A stretch of 64,000 nt of DNA from Aquibium carbonis (GTDB lineage: Bacteria; Pseudomonadota; Alphaproteobacteria; Rhizobiales; Rhizobiaceae), in NCBI RefSeq assembly GCF_003970795.1, contig NZ_RWKW01000056.1, positions 85,274 through 149,273 of the forward strand, read 5' to 3'. The translations under genes and the position numbers were made by a program. Each line of letters begins with the position of its first letter. Position 1 is the first letter of the stretch. Of the stretch, positions 29,300-38,377 are shown in pieces. A model generated the notes under the pieces. The model ran no database searches, was not told the origin of the DNA, and saw only the letters and a list, made by a program, of their open reading frames with translations.

Positions 29300-30766
29300 A
29301 TGCAGTTTCAGGCTGCGGGCGACAAAGACGTGTCCAAGGAACGGCGACCGAGCGTCCTCGTGGTCGAGGACACGCCCTCGCTGTCGGCCACCTACCGCGC
29401 CATCCTCGAGAAGCAGAACTTCGCCGTGGAAACCGCGGCGACCGGTGCCGAGGCGCTTGAACGACTGGCACACGGCGCCTTCGATGCGCTCGTACTCGAC
29501 GTGCGGCTGCCGGACATGACCGGGCTCGACGTGCTCGATGCGTTGCGCGAACGCGGCGACGAAACGGAAGCGGTGGTCATCACCGCCGACGGGTCCATCA
29601 ATCTCGCCGTCGATGCCATGCGCCGGGGTGCCTTCGACTTCATCGTCAAGCCGCTCAACGCGCATCGGCTCGCGGTTACCGTCTCCAATGCCACGGAGCG
29701 GGCCCGACTGAAGGCCGAGGTCTCCACCCTCAGGCGCGAACTCGGTGACGAATCCGGCTTCTGCCAGTTCATCGGCCGTTCCGCGGCGATGCAGACCGTC
29801 TACCGCATCATCCGCAACGCTGGTCCGTCGAACGCCACGGTGTTCGTCCTCGGCGAGAGCGGCACCGGCAAGGAACTGTGCGCGGATGCGGTGCACCGCT
29901 CATCGAAGCGCGCGTCCGGGCCGTTCGTGACGCTGAACTGCGCAGCCATTCCCAAGGATTTGCTCGAAAGCGAGATTTTCGGGCACGTCCGCGGCGCGTT
30001 CTCCGGCGCCACCGCCGACCGCAAGGGCGCCGCCCTGTCGGCCGACGGCGGCACGCTGTTCCTCGACGAGATCTGCGAGATGGACATCGCCCTCCAGTCC
30101 AAGCTCTTGCGTTTCCTGCAGAACAAGGAGGTGCAGCGTCTCGGGGAAGACAAGGTCCAGCGCTGCGACGTGCGCATCGTCTGCGCGTCCAACCGCGACC
30201 CGCTGGCCGAGGTTCAAGCGGGGCGCTTTCGCGAAGACCTCTACTATCGCCTGCACGTGATCCCGATCGAGCTGCCGCCGCTCCGCGAGCGTGGTGAGGA
30301 TATCGTCGAACTGGCGGAATGGTTCCTCGCCCGCTTCTCCAGGGAAGAAGGCAAGGCGTTCAATGCCTTGTCGGCCGATGCTCTGGCGGCGATGCGGCAC
30401 CACTCCTGGCCGGGCAACGTGCGGCAGCTGGAAAACCTGATGCGCCGGCTGGTCGTGCTGAACGACGGCCACACGATCGAGCTCCACATGCTGCCGGCCG
30501 ACATCCGGGCTTCTGCGGCCACGGCCACGCCCGGCGTCCATGGTCCCGCCGCGGATGCACGCCGTCCTTTGGCCTCGACGCCATCGCTGGCCGCCGCCGT
30601 TGACGCACCACCGGTCGTCGGGCCGCTCGAAGCGACCATCCGCGAAGCGATCGAACGCGCGATCACGGCCAGCGGCGGGTCGATTCCCAAGGCAGCACAG
30701 ATGCTGGACGTCAGCCCCTCGACGCTCTACCGCCGCATCGAGGCGTGGGAGAGCGCGGCGCAGTAG
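29300..30766 (+). CDS. LuxO-like sigma54-dependent response regulator (NtrC family)
   Basis: The 488-residue protein has a receiver domain (D23/D24 region VVEDTPSL, acceptor D67 in LVLDVRLPDMTG), a AAA+ domain with Walker A GESGTGKE, sigma54 loop GAFSGA (usually GAFTGA) and Walker B GGTLFLDE, and a Fis-type HTH (SIPKAAQMLDVSPSTLYRR). Sequence similarity to Vibrio LuxO is high along the whole length. It is the last gene of the operon, 114 bases after the soluble receptor-like gene. A LuxO-box-like palindrome and a sigma54 promoter head the operon, so autoregulation is probable. CheA is the only histidine kinase here and is the likely phosphodonor. A TATAAC near 29251 could add a local promoter. 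Confidence 0.9.
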   Translation: MQFQAAGDKDVSKERRPSVLVVEDTPSLSATYRAILEKQNFAVETAATGAEALERLAHGAFDALVLDVRLPDMTGLDVLDALRERGDETEAVVITADGSINLAVDAMRRGAFDFIVKPLNAHRLAVTVSNATERARLKAEVSTLRRELGDESGFCQFIGRSAAMQTVYRIIRNAGPSNATVFVLGESGTGKELCADAVHRSSKRASGPFVTLNCAAIPKDLLESEIFGHVRGAFSGATADRKGAALSADGGTLFLDEICEMDIALQSKLLRFLQNKEVQRLGEDKVQRCDVRIVCASNRDPLAEVQAGRFREDLYYRLHVIPIELPPLRERGEDIVELAEWFLARFSREEGKAFNALSADALAAMRHHSWPGNVRQLENLMRRLVVLNDGHTIELHMLPADIRASAATATPGVHGPAADARRPLASTPSLAAAVDAPPVVGPLEATIREAIERAITASGGSIPKAAQMLDVSPSTLYRRIEAWESAAQ

Positions 30767-30771
30767 CGCCC

Positions 30772-31155
30772 TCAGAGCCCGCTCTCCGCCATCATCGACA
30801 CATGCGCGGCCGCCACCTTCCAGCCGTCGGCGGTGCGCACCCAGCTCTGCATCTGCCGTCCGACCTCGCCCGGGAAATCGTCGCGGTGGAAGAGGGTCGA
30901 CGCGATGGCGAAGTCCTTGCCGTAGGTGGTGATGACGGTGCGCGACAGCGTCCGTTCGAAAGGGGCCTGCGCCTTGCGGAAGGCGCGGATCTCCTCGAAA
31001 CCGTGCTGCACCTCGGCCACGCCGTAGCGGATCGTCTGGTCCGACGGCAGGAACATCGCCTCAAGCGTGGCATTGTCGTTGGCCAGCAACGCCGTCTCGT
31101 AGGCCTCGAAGATGGCGGTCGCCTCAGCCAGCGTGTGCGGATCGTTGACGATCAT
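30772..31155 (-). CDS. hpxZ: HpxZ/AtzH-like (DUF3225) protein
   Basis: The 127-residue NTF2-fold protein resembles HpxZ (oxalurate catabolism) and AtzH: ALLANDNATLEAMFLP, IRYGVAEVQHGFEEIRAFR, WVRTADGWKVAAAHVS. AtzH-type proteins accompany amidases of ureide and s-triazine breakdown, and AtzH has been described as a hydrolase of amide side products (literature memory). Here it follows a cyclo-ligase-like gene by 3 bases, at the end of the biuret/allophanate cluster. It converges with the LuxO-like gene. Confidence 0.85.
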   Translation of the reverse strand: MIVNDPHTLAEATAIFEAYETALLANDNATLEAMFLPSDQTIRYGVAEVQHGFEEIRAFRKAQAPFERTLSRTVITTYGKDFAIASTLFHRDDFPGEVGRQMQSWVRTADGWKVAAAHVSMMAESGL

Positions 31156-31158
31156 CCC

Positions 31159-31932
31159 TCAGCCTTCCTGCCGGCGCGCCAGCATCCGGTCGCGCAGCCG
31201 CCCGAGAAACGGGATCGTGTCGAACTGGTCGGGCCTGACCATCTCCCAGGTCACGCCGGCCGGGCGCGGCATGTCGTTGCGCGTCTCGATCAGCTCGGCC
31301 TCGGTGGCGATGAAGTCGAGCGGGCTGTCATGCGGCTCGATCACCACGACGTCGTCCGGTACCAGCTGCAGCGAATGAACCGTGGTGGCGATTGGCGTCG
31401 CATCGCCGACCATGCCGAGTTCGCGAAAGATGCCGGTCTCGAGGTCGGCGAAGCCGGCGCCCTTGCCGGTGCGCCCTCCCCCGCGTCCGACGGCCACCGA
31501 GCCGACCACGCAGAAGTCGAGCGGCTCGACATCCTCGAACTCGATGCGCTCGCCATGCTGCATGAAGCCTTGCGCGGTCGCCGCGAGTTCGAACGAGACG
31601 CCGTCGGCCAGGAGCCGCTTGGGGTCCAGCCTCAGATAGGGGAAGTCGTGCGTCAGGTAGGGCACGGGCGTATAGACCGTCTTGCCCTCGTAGAGCGCGC
31701 GGATGCGGATCGGGATCTGCGGATGGTCGGGATTGGTCTTCACCGTGCGCGCCGCCTTCCACGCATCGGTCTGCGAAAGCCGCCAGGCGGCGATGTCGGC
31801 GCCGACGAAGTTCGGGATCATGCTCCAGGCGGGTCCGACGGCGACGCCGTGCTCTTCAAGCACGCGCCAGACGTCGTGGCGCACGATGTCCTTGGCCGTG
31901 TTGCGCCCGGCCCAGCGTCCCTGCTCAGCCAT
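31159..31932 (-). CDS. 5-formyltetrahydrofolate cyclo-ligase family protein
   Basis: The 257-residue protein has the cyclo-ligase fold markers: [17 protein letters not shown] near the N-terminus, a PKRLL strand and [23 protein letters not shown], where canonical enzymes have G-GGGYYDR. The changed glycine loop and the greater length suggest a divergent subfamily with another substrate. The ATG overlaps the upstream hydrolase stop as ATGGCTGA. Its operon with cysteine hydrolases and HpxZ argues for a role in ureide or carbamoyl compound use; the reaction is unknown. Confidence 0.75.
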   Translation of the reverse strand: MAEQGRWAGRNTAKDIVRHDVWRVLEEHGVAVGPAWSMIPNFVGADIAAWRLSQTDAWKAARTVKTNPDHPQIPIRIRALYEGKTVYTPVPYLTHDFPYLRLDPKRLLADGVSFELAATAQGFMQHGERIEFEDVEPLDFCVVGSVAVGRGGGRTGKGAGFADLETGIFRELGMVGDATPIATTVHSLQLVPDDVVVIEPHDSPLDFIATEAELIETRNDMPRPAGVTWEMVRPDQFDTIPFLGRLRDRMLARRQEG

Positions 31933-32605
31933 GCACCAGCTCCCGCGCGAAGGCCGTTTCGAGGTCCTGGAGCCTGGCGGCCCAGCCGACGATGCCGCCT
32001 TGCGCGACGATCATCTCGATCGCCGACGCCTTGAACTCGGGAAAGTAGCTCTCCGTCGCCTCCTCGATCAGCAGGCATTCGTAGCCGCGATCATTGGCCT
32101 CGCGCATCGATGTCTGGACGCAGACTTCGGTCGTGACGCCTGCAAAGACGAGCTGCGTGATGCCCTTCGCCGACAGCGTTTCATGCAGGTCGGTGGCCCA
32201 GAACATGCCCTTGCCGGGCTTGTCGATCACCATTTCGCCGGGCAGCGGCGCAAGCTCCGGGACGATCTGGTTGCCCGGCTCGCCGGCGATCAGAATGCGG
32301 CCCATCGCGCCCTCGTCGCCGATCCTCAGCCCCGGAGTGCCACGCAGCCGCTTCGCGGGCGGGCAGTCGGAGAGATCGGGCCTGTGCGCCTCGCGCGTGT
32401 GCAGAACCGGCAGCTTCTGACCGCGAAACAGCGACAGCAGCGCCGCCACCGAGGGAATGATCGCGGTCAGTCGCGACACGTCGTTGCCGAGCACGGCGCC
32501 GAAGCCGCCCGGTTCGATGAAGTCGCGCTGCATGTCGATCACGACCAGCGCAACGTGCGCCGGGTCGAGGCTGAATGCGTAGGGGCGGGCGGAGACGGTG
32601 ATCAC
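31925..32605 (-). CDS. isochorismatase-family cysteine hydrolase (BiuH paralogue)
   Basis: The 226-residue hydrolase has the Asp-Lys-Cys triad: Asp in VVIDMQRDF, Lys in VIDKPGKG and Cys in [17 protein letters not shown]. It is clearly related to the BiuH-like protein at 34370. The start is GTG 32605 because AGGAGAG lies 8 bases upstream; the longer open frame enters the palindromic repeat. It probably cleaves an amide or carbamoyl C-N bond. It starts a three-gene operon with the cyclo-ligase-like gene and hpxZ. Confidence 0.85.
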   Translation of the reverse strand: MITVSARPYAFSLDPAHVALVVIDMQRDFIEPGGFGAVLGNDVSRLTAIIPSVAALLSLFRGQKLPVLHTREAHRPDLSDCPPAKRLRGTPGLRIGDEGAMGRILIAGEPGNQIVPELAPLPGEMVIDKPGKGMFWATDLHETLSAKGITQLVFAGVTTEVCVQTSMREANDRGYECLLIEEATESYFPEFKASAIEMIVAQGGIVGWAARLQDLETAFARELVHG

Positions 32606-32655
32606 GTGCGATACTCTCCTTGATGGCTGTGAATTGCAGCTGTCGCGGATGAGAG

Positions 32656-32797
32656 TACCCCCACCCCTGACCCCACCCCACAAGGGGGAGGGGGAGCGAG
32701 ATGCGACATCGCCGACCGAAAGGTCTCGTCGGTTCGGTCGAACCGTGGGCTGCTGTGTCCCCCTCCCCCTTGTGGGGAGGGGTCAGGGGTGGGGGTA
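32656..32797. repeat. long inverted-repeat element with 40-bp arms
   Basis: The left arm 32656-32695 and right arm 32758-32797 are reverse complements at 39 of 40 positions, around a 62-bp core. The arms are runs of C/G-rich blocks such as CCCCTCCCCCTTGTGGGG. Elements of this appearance are common between genes in rhizobial genomes, so this may be a non-autonomous mobile repeat. It separates the transporter operon from the hydrolase operon and would form a very strong hairpin in RNA. Confidence 0.75.
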
Positions 32798-32819
32798 AAG
32801 GCCGCGCGCAAACCCATCC

Positions 32820-34373
32820 TCAGTGCCCCGCCATGTGCTGGCCGATGGTGTTGCGGTCTGTCTCGCCGATTGGCGACACGTAGCTGATCGTGCCGCCCGA
32901 CATCACCGCCACCCGGTCGGAAAGTTCGAGGATCTCGTCGAGGTCCTCCGAGACCAGAAGCACCGCCGCGCCCCGGTTTCGCTGTTCCATGATCTGGCTG
33001 CGGATCTCCGCCACGGAGGCGAAGTCGAGCCCGAAGCAGGGGTTGGCGACGATCAGCACGTCCACTTCACCGGAGAGCTCGCGCGCCAGCACTGCACGCT
33101 GGACGTTTCCGCCCGACAAGGCCTCGATCGGCGAGTCGGGCGAGGTGGTCTTCACCCGATAGCGGCTGATCAACTCCTCCGCCTTGCGCCGCATCGGCCC
33201 CGGCGACAGCCACCAGCCGAGGCTCGTCATCGGCGGCTTGTCGAAGGCGCGGAATGCCATGTTCTCGGCCACGCTCATGCGCGGCACCGTGGCGTTTTTC
33301 AACGGCTCTTCGGGAAGACCGAACACCTTGAACCGGTCGAAGTCCGACCGCTTCGGCTCGAAGGCCTTGCCGTGGATGAAGATACCGCCGTCAGAGAGCG
33401 GCCGCTGGCCGGCCAGCGCCTCCACCAGTGCGCTCTGGCCGTTGCCCGAAACCCCGGCGATGCCGACGATCTCGCCCGATCGGATCTTCAGATTGACCCG
33501 GTCGATCGCCAGCCGCCCTTCCTCGTCCTCGGCACAGAGGCCGGCGAGTTCGAGCACGGCGGCGCGATCATTGTGCATGACCCGCTCAGCCCGCTCGCGC
33601 ACCTCCGTGTCGCCGATCATCATGCTGCTCATTTCGGCGACGGTAGCCGTGCGCGCATCGCCCGAGCCGGTCAGTCGGCCACGCCGCAGCACGGTGAAGG
33701 AATCGCAAAAAGCCTTCACCTCCCGGAACTTGTGGGAGATCATCAGGACGGTGATTTCGCCCCGCGCGGCCATCTCGCCGAGCAGGCCCAGAACCTCGTC
33801 GGCCTCGCCCGGCGTCAGCACCGAGGTCGGCTCGTCGAGGATCAGGAAGCGCTGGTCGAGATAGAGCAGCTTCAGGATCTCGAGCTTCTGCTTCTCGCCC
33901 GCCGACAACGTCGACACCTGCCTGTCGAGCGGCACCTGGAAGGGCATGCGCGCCATGAAGGCTTCGAGCTTCGGCATCTCGGCCTTCCAGTCGATGATCG
34001 TGGGCGCATCGGCCCGCGAGATGACGAGGTTTTCGGCCGCCGTCAGGCAGGGCACCAGCGTGAAGTGCTGGTAGACCATCCCGATGCCGAGATCGCGCGC
34101 GTCGCGCGGGCTCTTCACGTCGACCTCTCGGCCGTCGAGCAGCACCGCACCTCGGTCGGCGGCGTAGAAGCCCATGATGCATTTCACCAGCGTCGACTTG
34201 CCTGCGCCATTCTCGCCGAGCAGCGCGTGGAACGAGCCGGCCTCGACCCTGATCGACACGCCGTCCAGCGCCACCAGCGGCCCGAAGATCTTGGTCATGC
34301 CCGCCGTCTCCAGCGACGGCGCGCGTTTCGCGGTCGGCGCGGTCGCCGTGTCGGCGATCATCTGGGCGCTCAT
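32820..34373 (-). CDS. BMP/nucleoside-type ABC transporter ATPase (two ATP-binding domains)
   Basis: The 517-residue tandem ATPase has a first domain with [18 protein letters not shown] and [12 protein letters not shown], and a second with [24 protein letters not shown] and [11 protein letters not shown]. As in RbsA/YufO-type proteins the second half is degenerate. It would power the two permeases upstream. The start is ATG 34373 (MSAQMIAD), overlapping the biuH stop as ATGA. Confidence 0.92.
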   Translation of the reverse strand: MSAQMIADTATAPTAKRAPSLETAGMTKIFGPLVALDGVSIRVEAGSFHALLGENGAGKSTLVKCIMGFYAADRGAVLLDGREVDVKSPRDARDLGIGMVYQHFTLVPCLTAAENLVISRADAPTIIDWKAEMPKLEAFMARMPFQVPLDRQVSTLSAGEKQKLEILKLLYLDQRFLILDEPTSVLTPGEADEVLGLLGEMAARGEITVLMISHKFREVKAFCDSFTVLRRGRLTGSGDARTATVAEMSSMMIGDTEVRERAERVMHNDRAAVLELAGLCAEDEEGRLAIDRVNLKIRSGEIVGIAGVSGNGQSALVEALAGQRPLSDGGIFIHGKAFEPKRSDFDRFKVFGLPEEPLKNATVPRMSVAENMAFRAFDKPPMTSLGWWLSPGPMRRKAEELISRYRVKTTSPDSPIEALSGGNVQRAVLARELSGEVDVLIVANPCFGLDFASVAEIRSQIMEQRNRGAAVLLVSEDLDEILELSDRVAVMSGGTISYVSPIGETDRNTIGQHMAGH

Positions 34374-35092
34374 GGCAGCGCCTCCAGGAAGGTCGCCGAG
34401 GTCGCCACCGCGCCGAACACGCCGCCCTGCATCTTGATCATGTCGATCGCCGCGAGATGGTTCTCGACCTTGGTCGCCGCGCAGCAATCCTCGAGCAGCA
34501 GGCACTCGTAGCCGCGGTCGTTGGCGTCGCGCATGGTGGTGTGGACGCACACGTCGGTGGTCACGCCGGCGAACACGATGTTGCGGATGCGCCGCGTCTG
34601 GAGCACGAGGTCGAAGTCGGTGGCGAGGAACGTTCCCTTGCCCGGCTTGTCGATGATCGCCTCGCCGGGTTCGGGCTGCAATTCGGGGATGATCTCCCAG
34701 CCCGGCTCGCCGCGCACCAGGATTCGGCCGCACGGTCCCTGGTCGCCGATGCCCGCACCGATGCGCTGCGAGCGCCAGCGCTTGTTGGCCGGCAGGTCGG
34801 AGAGATCCGGCTTGTGGCCCTCTCTGGTATGAATGACGAAGTAGCCCTTGGCCCGCATCGCCGCCAGCACGGTCTGGATCGGCCCGATCGGCTTGCGCGT
34901 CAGGGAAATGTCGTAACCCATTGAATCGACGTATCCTCCCGGTGCACAGAAGTCCGTCTGCATGTCGATGACGACGAGCGCGGTGTTATGCGGCCCGATG
35001 TCACCGTCGTACGGCCAGGGATAGGGATCGGACGCCACCGTCACGGCGCCCGGCACGCGGGCATTCTCGACGCGTTCATCGACAAGGCTCAT
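34370..35092 (-). CDS. biuH: biuret amidohydrolase-like cysteine hydrolase
   Basis: The 240-residue protein closely resembles Rhizobium leguminosarum BiuH, which hydrolyses biuret to allophanate and ammonia. Shared blocks include [63 protein letters not shown] and [15 protein letters not shown]. Triad residues are D43, K149 (IDKPGKG) and C182 ([10 protein letters not shown]). It sits inside the ABC transporter operon, between permease and ATPase genes. With AtzF from the same operon it would convert biuret to CO2 and ammonia. Confidence 0.88.
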   Translation of the reverse strand: MSLVDERVENARVPGAVTVASDPYPWPYDGDIGPHNTALVVIDMQTDFCAPGGYVDSMGYDISLTRKPIGPIQTVLAAMRAKGYFVIHTREGHKPDLSDLPANKRWRSQRIGAGIGDQGPCGRILVRGEPGWEIIPELQPEPGEAIIDKPGKGTFLATDFDLVLQTRRIRNIVFAGVTTDVCVHTTMRDANDRGYECLLLEDCCAATKVENHLAAIDMIKMQGGVFGAVATSATFLEALP

Positions 35093-35102
35093 GGTCTGGT
35101 CC

Positions 35103-36023
35103 TCACTTGACGATCGACAGTTCGCCGGGCGCTTCGCGCGCCGCGCCCTTGGAGCGGGCCGAGGCGATCATGATGAAAAGGGTCAGGATGTAGGGGGCGG
35201 CGTTGAAGAAGTAGTAGCCCTGGCTGATGCCGATCGACTGCAGCGAAGGGCCGATGGCGCCGGCCGCCCCGAACAGAAGCGCGGCGAAGACGCAGCGCAC
35301 CGGATCCCAGCGCGCGAAAATGACCAGTGCGACCGCCATCAACCCCTGGCCCGACGACAGCCCCTCGTTCCAGCTGCCGGGATAGAAGAGCGACAGGAAC
35401 GCCCCACCGACGCCGGCCAGAAACCCGCCTGCCGCGGTCGCGAGCAGTCGCACGAGGTCGACCGAAACGCCCATGGCCTTGGCAGAGGCTGCGCTGTCGC
35501 CGGTCATCCGCAGGATCAGGCCCCAGCGCATGTTGCGGAAGGCCCACCACAGGAACACCGCGAGCGCGATGCCGACGAAAAACAGGGGATTGACCTGGAG
35601 CGCCTGGGCGACGGAGGAATTTCCCGTCCAGTCACCGAGCGGAATGGCTTCCAGACGCGGCGCCGAAGGCTGGATGTAGGGCTTGCCGAAGAAGAAGGCG
35701 AGGCCAGTGCCGAAGCTCATGAAGGCGATACCGACAGCAATGTCGTTCACACGGGGCAGCTTGCAGATCCAGCCGTGCATGGCGCCCAGAACGAGGCCCG
35801 CGCAGCCGGCCATCAGGACGCCGAGCCATGGGCTGCCGGTGGTGTAGGAGCCGGCATAAGCGACCATGGCGCCGAGCACGAGATTGCCCTCGTGACCGAG
35901 GTTGATGCGGCCAGACTTCTCGGTCAGGCATTCGCCGAGCGCCACGAACATGAAGGGCGTGGAAACGCGGATCGCGCCGCCCACCATGGCGATCATCACG
36001 ATGAAGAGATCGGCGCCCGTCAT
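35103..36023 (-). CDS. BMP-type ABC transporter permease (second)
   Basis: The 306-residue permease has about eight membrane segments. It carries [22 protein letters not shown] and [25 protein letters not shown], typical of YufQ-type nucleoside/base permeases. The start is ATG 36023 ([10 protein letters not shown]), overlapping the first permease stop as ATGA. A much longer frame that starts further upstream is the first permease read out of phase. Confidence 0.9.
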   Translation of the reverse strand: MTGADLFIVMIAMVGGAIRVSTPFMFVALGECLTEKSGRINLGHEGNLVLGAMVAYAGSYTTGSPWLGVLMAGCAGLVLGAMHGWICKLPRVNDIAVGIAFMSFGTGLAFFFGKPYIQPSAPRLEAIPLGDWTGNSSVAQALQVNPLFFVGIALAVFLWWAFRNMRWGLILRMTGDSAASAKAMGVSVDLVRLLATAAGGFLAGVGGAFLSLFYPGSWNEGLSSGQGLMAVALVIFARWDPVRCVFAALLFGAAGAIGPSLQSIGISQGYYFFNAAPYILTLFIMIASARSKGAAREAPGELSIVK

Positions 36024-37129
36024 GTCCGGTCTCCCGTCGTCTTGGCTTGCAGGAAGGGGATGCGGCCGTAGAAGGTCTCGGACACCAGCAGCACCACGAA
36101 GATGATGCCCTGGAGCACCAGCACGGTCGCATCGGGCATGCCCATGCGCCGCTGGATCAGCCCACCCGATGCCGCGAGCGCGCCGAACATGATGGCGACG
36201 GGCACGACCGAGAGCGGGTTCTGGCGGGCCAGGAAGGCGACGAGGATGCCTGTGAAGCCGTAGCCGGCCACCAGCGAGGCATTGGCCTGGCCGTGCACGG
36301 CGGCAACCTCGTAGAAACCGGCGAGCCCGGCGCAGGCGCCCGCAATCGCACAACAGGCGACGACCAGGAAGCCGACCGGCAGCCCTTGCGCCTTGGCGGC
36401 TCGAACGTTGCCGCCGGTCATACGCGCGGCGAAGCCGAAGGTGGTGCGCGTCATCAGGATCCACAGCACCACGGCGAGGAGGAGCCCTGCCGCAAGCCCC
36501 CAGTGAACCGAGGTGCCGGGCATGGAGCCGACGCGATAGGCGTCGCCGATCGGCATGGTCGATGGCTTGTTGGCGGACGCGGGGTCGCGCAGCAGGCCTT
36601 CGACGAAGAAGTTCATGATGGCGACGGCGATGTAGGACAGGAGCAAGGACGAGATCGTTTCGTTGACGCCGCGATAGTGGCGGAGCCAGCCGGCGAACCC
36701 GATCCACGTCGCGCCAACGAGCATCGCCGACAGCGCCATGATCGGCAGCGTGAGAAATGGAGCAATTCCGCCGGTGACGAGCGGAATGGCGACGGCTGCG
36801 GCCGTGAAGCCGCCGAGCACCAGCGCGCCCTCCGCCCCGATCAGCGTCAGGCCGATGCGCGCCGGAATGGCGAAGGCAAGCCCGGTCAGGATCAGCGGCG
36901 CGCTGCGCTGCAAGGTGTTCTGGATGGAGAACGATGACCCGAACCCGCCTGTCCAGATCAGGCTGAAGAAGGTCGCCGGCGACTTGCCGAGCGCGATCAG
37001 AAAGACGGAGAAGAGCAGAGCGGAGGCGACCAGCGCGCCGATCGGGATGACCAGCGCCTCGACGACGCGCGCGGATTTCGGGCCGAGGCTGAAGGATCGC
37101 ATGGCGGGTGGGGAGACGACGGCGGTCAT
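36020..37129 (-). CDS. BMP-type ABC transporter permease (first)
   Basis: The 369-residue permease of the YufP type has LTGLAFAIPARIGLTLIGAEG, GVNETISSLLLSYIAVAIMN and GYGFTGILVAFLARQNPL. It has a hydrophilic N-terminus and about ten spans. Together with the second permease it forms the channel for a base, nucleoside or ureide. Confidence 0.9.
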   Translation of the reverse strand: MTAVVSPPAMRSFSLGPKSARVVEALVIPIGALVASALLFSVFLIALGKSPATFFSLIWTGGFGSSFSIQNTLQRSAPLILTGLAFAIPARIGLTLIGAEGALVLGGFTAAAVAIPLVTGGIAPFLTLPIMALSAMLVGATWIGFAGWLRHYRGVNETISSLLLSYIAVAIMNFFVEGLLRDPASANKPSTMPIGDAYRVGSMPGTSVHWGLAAGLLLAVVLWILMTRTTFGFAARMTGGNVRAAKAQGLPVGFLVVACCAIAGACAGLAGFYEVAAVHGQANASLVAGYGFTGILVAFLARQNPLSVVPVAIMFGALAASGGLIQRRMGMPDATVLVLQGIIFVVLLVSETFYGRIPFLQAKTTGDRT

Positions 37130-37192
37130 GGCTCACTCCGTGCTCGATACGAAAGTTGGGCGGCGATCTTGCCGCCGCCCGCGGGCATCACC

Positions 37193-38296
37193 TCAGGTGA
37201 TCGAGCCCTGCACGCCTTCGAGGAGGTAGTTCATGCCGTCGAGTACGGGGGCGTAGTTGTCCATCGAGCTCTCGATGACCACGTTCCCGGCATTGTCCTT
37301 GAGGGGGCCGACATAGATCGGCTTGCCCGCCTTCAGGCCTTCGATCGCCGCTTCGGCCGCCTTCACGCCTTCCGGTGAGGCGCCCGCGCCAAAATCCGAG
37401 TTGCGCAGCATGTCGTTGTGATAGCCGCCGGCGATGAAGTTCGGCAGCGGCTGGCCGGCGGCGAGCGCGTCGGCATAGATCTTGTAGATCGTCTCCCACT
37501 TGTACTCCGCACCGGTGATGAAGCCTTTCGGCGCCAGCGGCGCCTGGCTGGCGTTGTGGCCGCAGCTCTTCACACCGCGCGTCTCGGCGGTCTCGATGAC
37601 GACCTTCGGACCGTCGACGTGGCAGGTGATGACGTCGCAGCCGGCATCGATCAGCGCATTGGCGGCTTCGGCTTCACGCACGGGCATCGACCACTCGCCG
37701 GTGAAGATCACCTGCACGGTCGCTTCGGGGTTGACGCTTTTCGCGCCGAGCAGCACCGAGTTGATGTTGGACAGCACCGACGGAATCGGCTTGGCGGCCA
37801 CGAAGCCGATCTTGTTGGACGTGGTGGACAGGCCGGCGGCGACGCCGTTCACATAGTGCGCCTGGTTCAGATAGCAGAAGTAGCTGCCGGCGTTCTTGGG
37901 GTCTGTCGCCTCGTTCCACAGCGGCGCCGCATGGCGGAACTCGACGTTCGGGTACTTCTTTGCCGTCTCCACCACGAAGGGGTTGTAGTAGCCGAACGAG
38001 GTGGCCAGCACGAGGTTGGCCCCGTCCAGGTTGATCATGGATTCCATCGACTGCGCGACGGCATCGGTCTCTGGCACCTTTTCTTCCTCGATGACGGTCA
38101 CGCCCGGCACCTGCTTGAGGATGTCCATGGCCACCGCATGGGCCTGGTTCCAGCCGAAATCGTCGCGCGGGCCGACATAGACGGCGCCGAGCACGATCGG
38201 CGTCTGGGCGCGGGCCAGGCCCAGAGGCAGAGCGCTCGCGGCCAGGCCGGCGGCGCCGGCCTTGAGCAGGGAACGACGGGATAGAATCGACGTCAT
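37193..38296 (-). CDS. BMP-family (Med/PnrA-like) substrate-binding protein, Tat signal
   Basis: The 367-residue protein has a twin-arginine leader (LSRRSLLKAGAAGLAAS, cleaved after LARA). The mature part begins IVLGAVYVGPRDDFGWNQAH and includes ATSFGYYNPFVVETAKKYP, standard for BMP proteins that bind purine nucleosides or related heterocycles. It lacks a lipobox. It starts at ATG 38296 with GGAG upstream. Placement between atzF and the permeases suggests biuret, a ureide or an N-rich heterocycle as ligand. Confidence 0.9.
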   Translation of the reverse strand: MTSILSRRSLLKAGAAGLAASALPLGLARAQTPIVLGAVYVGPRDDFGWNQAHAVAMDILKQVPGVTVIEEEKVPETDAVAQSMESMINLDGANLVLATSFGYYNPFVVETAKKYPNVEFRHAAPLWNEATDPKNAGSYFCYLNQAHYVNGVAAGLSTTSNKIGFVAAKPIPSVLSNINSVLLGAKSVNPEATVQVIFTGEWSMPVREAEAANALIDAGCDVITCHVDGPKVVIETAETRGVKSCGHNASQAPLAPKGFITGAEYKWETIYKIYADALAAGQPLPNFIAGGYHNDMLRNSDFGAGASPEGVKAAEAAIEGLKAGKPIYVGPLKDNAGNVVIESSMDNYAPVLDGMNYLLEGVQGSIT

Positions 38297-38377
38297 GAGA
38301 GGCTCCAGTGTTTGAGGGAAACTTGGCGGCAAAGGACCCGGACCATCCGGCCCGGAAGATCGTGGATCGGAAAGGTG

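Noticed and set aside
35103..37136. Apparent 677-codon single permease frame
   Set aside because: Its N-terminal half is the first permease read out of phase; the real boundary is the ATGA overlap at 36020-36023.
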